From NCBI GenBank assembly GCA_007129635.1, contig SKVE01000778.1, forward strand, positions 1 to 7,243: a stretch of DNA of 7,243 bases. The letters run 5' to 3'. Position numbers and translations under genes: made by a program. Origin of the DNA: Planctomycetaceae bacterium. Lineage in GTDB: Bacteria; Planctomycetota; Planctomycetia; Pirellulales; Pirellulaceae. Under the pieces are notes generated by a model. That model saw nothing but the letters and a program-made list of their open reading frames with translations, had not been told where the DNA came from and did not search any database. Numbering within the stretch: the stretch's first letter is position 1; the number at the start of each line of letters is the position of its first letter. Below, in pieces: positions 1-7,100 of the stretch.

Positions 1-369
1 ATGGGTACATTCGACTTGCAGCGCGTACAGTTGCAAACGGCCCTCGAAATGACCATGTACGATCCAGACACCATGCCGATCCGCATGACGCGTCTCCACC
101 AAGCCCGGCGCATATTGGTCCAGGCGGCCAACGCGAAAACGTAGCGGCGGTTCGATCAACACGTTGGGAAACATGAACCGCACACTGGCCAGCAACCAAA
201 CCGTGAACGTGGCGGTCAATGATGTCAAACCAACCGCAAGAGGCGAACCGAATAGCCATCGGAGGGTTGAAAAGAAGAAACCTCGTCGATGCAAGTCGGA
301 ACGACTCGTTTTGTCTGTCCGACTCGCGTGACTCGACTGACCGGTTCCCATCGTTTTCTTCGGATCCAT
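1..369 (-). CDS. Rieske iron-sulfur subunit of a quinol:cytochrome c oxidoreductase (bc-type complex), N-terminal part, cut by window edge
   Basis: This is the N-terminal 123 residues of a Rieske 2Fe-2S protein, which in bc-type complexes passes electrons from quinol to a c-type cytochrome at the membrane. The frame has no stop before the window edge. Visible features: a polar, basic N-terminus; a twin-arginine-like RRGFFF at residues 28-33; a hydrophobic anchor segment at about 39-67; then FMFPNVLIEPP at 65-75, a stretch I recall from planctomycete-type Rieske proteins. VWIV is at 101-104. The fragment ends YALQVECTH at 115-123, so C121 and H123 are the first cysteine and histidine of the CTHLGC cluster motif. 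The second motif (CPCHG type) lies outside the window. The ATG at 369 is chosen because it is the first in-frame ATG after the dodecin stop. Only a weak GAG precedes it, and Met7 is an alternative start. The 23-bp gap from dodecin permits co-transcription. Tat export of the anchor is inferred from the family and the RR motif. Confidence 0.85.
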   Translation of the reverse strand, partial: MDPKKTMGTGQSSHASRTDKTSRSDLHRRGFFFSTLRWLFGSPLAVGLTSLTATFTVWLLASVRFMFPNVLIEPPLRFRVGRLDQYAPGLVETRHADRHGVWIVHGHFEGRLQLYALQVECTH

Positions 370-392
370 CTCAAAGGCCGTACTGACGGCGC

Positions 393-599
393 TCAATCGA
401 CCTTGAAGCCGATCTTCAACGTCACCTGATACTGCTGCACCTTCCCGTCGACGATCGACCCGCGCATTTCCACCACTTCAAACCAGCTCATCCCATGCAG
501 CGATTCCGACGCCTTTTCAATGCCATTGGCGGTTGCCTCTGCATACGATTTCGTGGACGTTCCGACAACTTCGATTTTCTTAAAAGCGGCGTCTGCCAT
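393..599 (-). CDS. Dodecin, small flavin-binding/storage protein
   Basis: A complete 68-residue protein matching the dodecin family in length and along its whole sequence. Known dodecins form hollow dodecamers in the cytoplasm that bind FMN, riboflavin or related flavins and are thought to buffer or store them. Visible here: the beta-1 strand with IEVVGTS at residues 9-15; a helix at about 18-35 (YAEATANGIEKASESL); then MSWFEVVEMRG at 37-47; and a C-terminal strand ending in IGFKVD. W39 sits where the flavin-stacking tryptophan of characterised dodecins lies, and Q58 lies 19 residues further on, the same spacing as the W36/Q55 pair of the Halobacterium protein. The start is well supported by an AGAGGG ribosome binding site six bases upstream. 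The gene is divergent from the carrier protein/PKS pair and lies directly upstream of the Rieske gene on the same strand. No link to the PKS is evident. Family assignment is secure; the exact flavin is not predictable. Confidence 0.95.
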   Translation of the reverse strand: MADAAFKKIEVVGTSTKSYAEATANGIEKASESLHGMSWFEVVEMRGSIVDGKVQQYQVTLKIGFKVD

Positions 600-605
600 G
601 GTATA

Positions 606-611
606 CCCTCT
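606..611 (-). promoter_or_regulatory. Ribosome binding site of the dodecin gene
   Basis: On the minus strand this reads AGAGGG, with six bases between it and the ATG at 599. It is a good Shine-Dalgarno match at normal spacing and fixes the dodecin start. Confidence 0.75.
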
Positions 612-674
612 AAGTTTTGCGACGGTTACGAATTCAACGGCGCGGCAACCATCACCGCGTCCAGCTAGTTTTTC

Positions 675-703
675 AGGCTAATGTCTTCTGACGCTCTTGG
701 CAA
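675..703 (-). promoter_or_regulatory. Weak sigma70-like promoter candidate for dodecin
   Basis: On the minus strand TTGCCA (698-703, five of six matches to TTGACA) is followed after 17 bases by TAGCCT (675-680, only three of six matches to TATAAT). The spacing is ideal and the position would give a leader of roughly 70 bases before the dodecin ATG. The poor -10 box makes this no more than a candidate. Confidence 0.2.
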
Positions 704-912
704 TGGGGGCATAACAAGTCCCATCGCTATCAAAAACTCGCATCGTAGTGAATGTGCGGATTGCGTAGAATAGTGGCAATCCTACCGGAAATTCGCCCTG
801 ATTCGCCCAAAATCTGCTTATCACAGCCATTTTGGACATTTTTTTGTTGCTACAGGGTGGATTTAACGGAATTAGCGGAAGTTATCGGCAGGCAGTCGAA
901 TTCGGTTTTCGA

Positions 913-919
913 AAGGAAG
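913..919 (+). promoter_or_regulatory. Ribosome binding site of the carrier-protein gene
   Basis: AAGGAAG ends two bases before the ATG at 922, with the AGGA core four bases from it. Spacing is slightly short but acceptable. This site decides the start: the same frame is open back to a TTG at 832, which has no purine-rich site in front of it and would add a 30-residue N-terminus unrelated to carrier proteins. Confidence 0.65.
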
Positions 920-921
920 TG

Positions 922-1194
922 ATGACTAGTTTTGAAGAACAAGAAGGTGGGGTTCGGCGGACAGCCGAAGAGATCCAGCAGTGGCTGATCGATTATCTGG
1001 CTCGCGAGATGGAACGATCACCTGACGAGATCGATGTGACGATTCCCTTTGATGATTTTTCGATGGATTCGGCCACCGCCATTGGGATGACGGGCGACTT
1101 GGAAGATTGGCTCGGCAAGCACGTCGATCCCTCCTTGTTGTACGACTACCCGACCATCGAAACGTTTTCTCAGTGTCTTGCGGAAGAATCATGA
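922..1194 (+). CDS. Stand-alone acyl carrier protein, coupled to the downstream PKS
   Basis: A 90-residue acidic protein with the phosphopantetheine-attachment (PP-binding) fold. Helix 1 lies at about residues 14-32 (TAEEIQQWLIDYLA), followed by the loop IPFDDFSMDS. Helix 2 starts at S50, the expected attachment serine. The TGDLEDWLG stretch at 57-65 and LLYDYPTIETF at 72-82 are typical of carrier domains that work with type I PKSs or fatty acyl-AMP ligases. Holo-ACP would hold an acyl chain as a thioester in the cytoplasm. The context around the serine is MDSATAI, where most type I carriers have LDSL; D49 and S50 are kept. The stop overlaps the PKS start as ATGA, implying translational coupling and matched amounts of the two proteins. 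It most likely presents a starter or intermediate acyl group to the PKS KS domain. No ligase, phosphopantetheinyl transferase or thioesterase is visible here, so its loading enzyme is unknown. Confidence 0.9.
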   Translation: MTSFEEQEGGVRRTAEEIQQWLIDYLAREMERSPDEIDVTIPFDDFSMDSATAIGMTGDLEDWLGKHVDPSLLYDYPTIETFSQCLAEES

Positions 1195-4100
1195 GCAGTC
1201 AAGCGATGCGCGGTCATCATCAGCAGGGCGAGCCGATCGCAGTGGTCGGTATGGCCTGCCGTTTTCCTTTGGCGAACAATCCCTCGCAGTACTGGCAATT
1301 GTTGCGTGATGGCGTGGATGCGATCAGCGAAGTGCCGCGGCAGCGTTGGGATGTCGACACCTTCTACGATCCCGAACCGGCGACTCCCAGCAAAATGTAC
1401 ACTCGCTGGGGTGGTTTTGTAGACGATGTCGAGCTGTTCGATCCAACGTTTTTCGGGATTTCCCTGCGCGAGTCCCAGCGTATCGATCCGCAGCAGAGGC
1501 TGTTGTTAGAGGTAGCCTGGGAGGCGTTGGAAGATGCGGCGATCGTACCGGAGCGGATACAGAATAGTGCCACCGGCGTGTTTGTTGGGATCAGCAACAG
1601 CGATTATCGGTTGTTGTACAAGGATGTTTCCGAGATCGATGCCTACGTGGCGACAGGGACCTGTTTGTGCATCGCGGCCAACCGCTTGTCGTACACGTTG
1701 AATTTGCGTGGTCCCAGCATGGCGATCGACACAGCGTGTTCCTCGTCGTTGGTCGCCGTCCACTTGGCGTGTCAGAGTTTGAAGCTGGGCGAATCGGAAT
1801 TGGCGATCGCTGCGGGTGTCAATATGATTTTGACGCCCGAGGGGACCATCACGTTATCGCAAGCTCGGATGATGGCTGCGGACGGGCGTTGCAAAACGTT
1901 CGACGCGTCGGCCGATGGTTACGTGCGAGGCGAGGGTTGCGGGGTGGTGATCTTGAAACGCTTGTCGGACGCCCAGGCTGCGGGGGATCGGATTCTGGCG
2001 GTGCTGCCTGGTTCAGCGGTGACGCAGGACGGGTTGACCAACGGATTGACGGCTCCGAACGGCCCTTCTCAGCAGGCGGTGATCTCGATGGCTTTATCGG
2101 CCGCAGGGCGACATCCGCACGAGATCAGTCTGATCGAGACCCACGGGACGGGGACGGCACTCGGCGATCCGATCGAGGTGCGTTCGCTGCGCCATGCTCT
2201 GATGCGGGGTCGAGGTGACGGGCTGCCATGCTGGTTGGGTGCGGTGAAGACCAATATCGGGCATCTGGAATCGGCGGCGGGGATCGCCGGGCTGCAGAAA
2301 TTGATCCTGGCGTTACAGCACCAGCAGATCCCTCCGAACCTGCATTTCCGCGAATTGAACCCGTACATCTCGTTGAAAGGCACCTCGTTCGAATTGCCTC
2401 AAGAGCTGACCGCCTGGGAAACGGGCTCGAAGCCGAAAGTGGCTGGGATCAGTTCGTTCGGATTCGGTGGCACGAATTGCCATGTGGTCGTCCAGGAGCC
2501 CCCCGTGCCGGCAATACCGAAACAGCGGCCCGCGGAACGGCCCCTGCATGTCTTGAGTCTGACGGCGAAGACCGGCCCGGCGTTGAACGATTCGGCAAAG
2601 CGATTCGCCCAGTTCGCATCCGCTGCGCCCTCAGCCACACTAGCCGATGCCTGCTTTACGGCCAATGTCGGGCGTTCGCTATTCGATTACCGCAAGACGT
2701 TTGTCGCGGCCGATGCCGCGCAGTTGGTGGATCAACTGGAGCGATTCGCCAACGAGGGTGTGGCGGAGCCAATCGAGCGTCGTCAAGGCAAGAAGAAGGT
2801 TCCCAAGATCGCCATGCTGTTCACCGGCCAGGGTTCCCAGTACGTCCGCATGGGACTCGCGTTGTACGAGCAACACCCTGCGTTTCGAACTGCCTTGGAT
2901 CGCTGCGATCAACTGTTGCGTCCGCTGCTGGCTGAGCCCCTGTTGTCCGTGCTGTATCCTGCCGCTGGTCAATCGTCGCCGCTGGACAATACGGCCTATA
3001 CCCAGCCGGCATTATTCTCGCTGGAATATGCTTTGGCCCAATTGTGGCGGTCCTGGGGAGTCCGGCCGAACGTAGCGATGGGCCATAGCGTCGGGGAATA
3101 CGTGGCTTGTTGCGTGGCGGGCGTGTTTACGTTGGAAGATGCGATTCGCTTGATCGCGGCGCGAGCCAGCTTGATGCAGGACTTGCCGCGGGACGGCAGC
3201 ATGGTGGCGGTTTTCGCTGCGGAAGCACAGGTAGCCGATCGGATCGCCGATCTGGCCAACGAAATCTCGATCGCCGCGATCAACGCGCCGCAGCAGACGG
3301 TGATCTCGGGCAGCCATGCGGGCATCGACACGGCCGTTTCCCGCTTGGAGGCCGATGGCGTTCGCTGCAGCCGACTGACGGTCTCGCACGCGTTCCATTC
3401 ACCGCTGATGGAGCCGATGCTGGAGCCTTTTCGGCGGGTGGCCGAGCAGATTTCGTTTTCGAAACCGGAATTCGATGTGATCTCGAACGTTTCGGGACAG
3501 ATGGCAGGTGACGAGATCCTGACCGCCGACTACTGGTGCCGACACATTCGCCAGCCGGTCCGTTTTGTAGATTCGGTCCGTTGCCTGCTGGAAGCGGCAC
3601 CGGGGATCGTCCTGGAAGCCGGCCCCAAGCCCGTGCTGACGGCGCTGGGGAAATCCTGCGCTCCCGACGCGCCCATGGTCTGGTTGCCCAGTCTGCGAGG
3701 CCCGGACGATACGGGCCGCGTGCTGCTGGAGACCTTGGGCCGAATGTTCGAATTGGGCGCGGAAATCGATTGGCAGCAGGTCGCTGCCGACGATCATCGC
3801 ACAAAAATCAGCTTGCCGACCTATCCGTTCCAGCGTCAACGCTGCTGGACCGACTTTAGCGTCGGATCCCGGTTGACCGGACCGCCGGCAATGGCCGCTG
3901 CCGCCGGGGGCACCACCTGCCACCCGCTGCTGGGCCAACGGATCCAAGTCGCCGGGAAAGAAACCGTTTATCAGACGACGTTCTCCGTGAACCAGCCGAT
4001 GTACCTGCGGGACCATCGCATCTTTGATACCGTCGTCGTCCCCGCCGCAGCATTGGCCGAGATGGCTCTGGCCGCTGGTCGCGACGCTTCGCAAGATGCG

Positions 4101-7100
4101 AATGTGACGCTGGCGGAGATGTTCATCCAGCAGGCGATGGTGCTGAGCGTCGAAGAACCGAGCCTTGTGCAAGTGGTGGTCTCGGCCGAAGAAGATGGCG
4201 TCCAGGCTTTTCAGATTTACAGCTCGAAGCAGACGCCGAATCATCCGGGTGGGATCTGGACGCGTCACGCACTGGGAAAGATCGTCGTGGGCCGCGAGAC
4301 GTCCAGCCCGGAATCGGACGATCTTCAGGCACTGCGGGCGTCGATCGATCGGGAAGTGAGTACCGAACGATTGTATGAGGTCTGTCGCAGCAACGGGCTG
4401 ACCTACGGGCCGACCTTCCAAGGCGTCCAGCGATTGTGGCAGGGCGATGCTCAGGCGTTGGGCCAGGTCGTGTTGCCGACAGAGGTTCAGTCGCAGGCGG
4501 ATCAGTACCTGCTGCATCCGGCATTGTTGGACGCGTGTTTTCAAACGCTGGCTGCCGCGCTGCCCGAATCCGAGACACGGCAGCCTCTACTGCCCCTGGC
4601 GCTGAAGTCGCTGCGCGTGCTGCGGCCGGGCGCATCGACGGTGTGGAGCCATGTGCGGATCACGTCGGCTGCCAGCACATCGCGCAAGAGCGTGGTCGCC
4701 GAGATCCGGTTGCTGGATGCCCAAGGCGATTTGGTCGCCAAGATCGAGGGCTTGGAATTGCGGCGAGTGCGTCGGGAGATCCTGATGCGCCAGATGCAGC
4801 GCAATGTGGACGAGTGGCTTTATCGAGTCGACTGGCGTCCCAAAGCACGCGGTGATCGCAGCGCTGCCAGCGCGATGGAAACGGGTACTTGGTTGATCCT
4901 GGGAGATGATCGGGGGATCGGTGCCAAAATAGCAGACCTGTTGCGGTCCCAGGGCAATCGTTGCGTGCTGGCTCGCACAGGCGAACGTTTCGCCGCCGTG
5001 GGACCGGATGACTACGAACTGTGCCCGGTCGAATCGGGCGACTATCAGCGGGTGCTGGACCAGGCGTTTCGCGACGACATTCACCAGTTGCGCGGGGTGA
5101 TTCATCTGTGGAGCCTGAATGCCGCATGCTTCGATGATCGTACGTCCAGCTCGTTGGGGATCGGCCAGCGATTGAGCTGTGCCACGACACTCGATCTGGT
5201 GCAAGCGCTGATCAAGACGCTGCCACAGGAACTGCCGCGTTTGTGGCTGGTGACTCGCGGAGCCCAATCGGTGATGTCGCCCTCCGATCCGGTCGATCCG
5301 ACTCAGGCCTCGTTGTGGGGGATGGCGCGTGTCATCGCCTGGGAACACCCCCAACTGCAACCGGTTCGCATCGATCTGGCGGCTCAACCGCAGTCGGATG
5401 AGATCGCCATGTTGACTCGGGAGATCCTGGACGGCGACGACGAAGACCAGGTGGCGCTGCGAGAATCGGTGCGTTACGTCCCGCGCCTTGTGCATCGCAG
5501 CCAGCGGTCGCCGAGTGCGATGGAGGTGCCCGAGGACTCGCCGTTCCGGTTGCGATTGACCAAGTATGGCGTGTTGGACAACCTGGAAGTCCAACCCAGC
5601 GAGCGCCGAACCCCGGGGCCGGGCGAAGTGGAAATCGCGGTGTACGCCGCCGGACTGAACTTCCGCGATTGCCTCAGGGCGCTGGGCATGCTGCAGGAGT
5701 ACGAACAGTCGATCGGAATCCACAGCGAAGCGGATGTCTTCTTCGGTTTCGAATGTGCCGGCAGGATCGCAGCCGTAGGGCCGGGGGTCGAACATCTGGC
5801 GGTGGGCGACGCGGTGCTGGCACTCGCGCTGGGCAGCTTGGCCAGTCACGTGACCGTCAACGCTAGTTACGTGGCGCCCAAACCTTCGTCGCTGACCTTC
5901 GAGCAAGCCGCGACGATCCCGCTGGCGTATTTGACAGCCCATTATGGATTGAACCGACTGGCCCACATGGCCGCCGATGAACGCGTGCTGATCCACGCCG
6001 CGGCTGGCGGCGTCGGGCAGGCGGCGGTGGCGCTGGCCCGCGCTGGCGGTGCGGAGGTGTTCGCGACAGCCAGTCCCGGCAAGTGGGACTTCCTGCGCGC
6101 CCAGGGGATCACGCATGTGATGAATTCTCGGACGTTGGATTTCGCCCAAGAGATCCAACAGCAGACGGGTGGCCAGGGTGTCCAGATCGTGTTGAACAGT
6201 CTGAACGGCGACTTCATCCCCAGCAGCCTGTCTGCCCTGGCGCCCGAAGGACGTTTTGTCGAGATCGGTAAGATCGATATCTGGTCGGCCGACCAGATGC
6301 GTCAGCAGCGTCCCGACGTGGCATACTTTCCCTTCGATCTGGGCGAACACGAACAGCAGCAACCAGGACTGATCCGGGGGATGCTGGAAGATTTGATGGG
6401 GCGTTTCGAATCCGGCGAACTGGCTTCGCTGCCTTGCCGTGTCTTTTCGATCGACGATGCGATCAGCGCGTTTCGATGGATGGCTCAGGGCAAACACCTG
6501 GGCAAGGTCGTCGTCTCGCTGGCCGACTATCAGCAATCCGATGCGCCACCCATTCGCGACGATGCAAGCTATCTGATCACCGGCGGCCTTGGCGGCTTGG
6601 GTTGGAAGATCGCCCAGTGGCTGGTCCAACGCGGGGCGCGCAATTTGGTGCTGACGGGACGGCGCGCCGAACCCGGCGACCAGGCCCGTGAGATGATCGC
6701 GGCCTGGAACGAACAAGGGATCCAGGTCACCGTGTTGCGAGCCGATGTGTCGCGGCAGGGGGATGTCGAACAGACGATCGACCATATCCGCCGTCACCTG
6801 CCGACGCTGCGGGGTGTGTTCCACGTAGCGGGAGTGTTGGACGATGGCGTGCTGATCCAACAGGATTGGGAACGTTTCGATCGCGTGTTGGCTCCCAAGA
6901 CGTTCGGGGCCTTCCATCTGCACCAGGCGACTCGTGACCTGCCGCTGGATCTGTTCGTCGGTTTTTCGTCCCTCGCTTCGCTGCTGGGATCGCCCGGCCA
7001 ATCGAACTATGCTGCGGCGAACGCCTTTTTGGACGCCTTGGCGTACGAACGACAGCGGTTGGGAATGCCTGCGCTCAGCATCAACTGGGGGCCTTGGGAT

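Larger units (their letters stand above)
600..921. other. Divergent intergenic region between dodecin and the carrier-protein gene; no gene seen
   Basis: These 322 bases separate the minus-strand dodecin/Rieske pair from the plus-strand carrier protein/PKS pair, so promoters for both directions should lie here. I see no convincing protein gene, tRNA or terminator. Present are: a weak minus-strand promoter candidate at 675-703; an 8-base direct repeat ATTCGCCC at 791-798 and 801-808, one helical turn apart; a T-rich patch around 838-848; and a 5-bp inverted repeat TCGAA/TTCGA at 896-900 and 908-912, next to the carrier-protein ribosome binding site. For the plus strand I found no -35/-10 pair I would defend. 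TAGAAT at 766-771 lacks a good -35, and TGGACA at 833-838 lacks a good -10. Planctomycete promoters are often poorly matched to the E. coli consensus, so this absence says little. Confidence 0.7.

Noticed and set aside
703..724. Inverted repeat ATGGG/CCCAT (703-707 and 720-724) as a possible hairpin or operator.
   Set aside because: The stem is only 5 bp with a 12-base loop and no T-run follows, so neither a terminator nor a dyad operator is supported.
681..773. A 30-codon plus-strand open frame starting at ATG 681 in the intergenic region.
   Set aside because: It has no convincing ribosome binding site and no recognisable sequence. An open frame of this length is expected by chance.
832..921. 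N-terminal extension of the carrier protein from a TTG at 832.
   Set aside because: No ribosome binding site precedes the TTG, and the added 30 residues do not resemble a carrier protein. The ATG at 922 has AAGGAAG in front of it and gives a normal-length ACP.
1667..2935. Two plus-strand open frames (1667-2218 and 2228-2935) within the KS/AT coding region.
   Set aside because: They are out-of-phase readings of the PKS. Their products are rich in Arg, Gly and Asp and lack any fold signature, and the PKS frame through the same bases carries the KS catalytic residues.
3399..4544. A 381-codon minus-strand open frame opposite the AT and DH region.
   Set aside because: Same in-register shadow: its stop is the complement of the TCA serine codon of S737 in the AT HAFHS motif. 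No domain or protein-like composition is seen.
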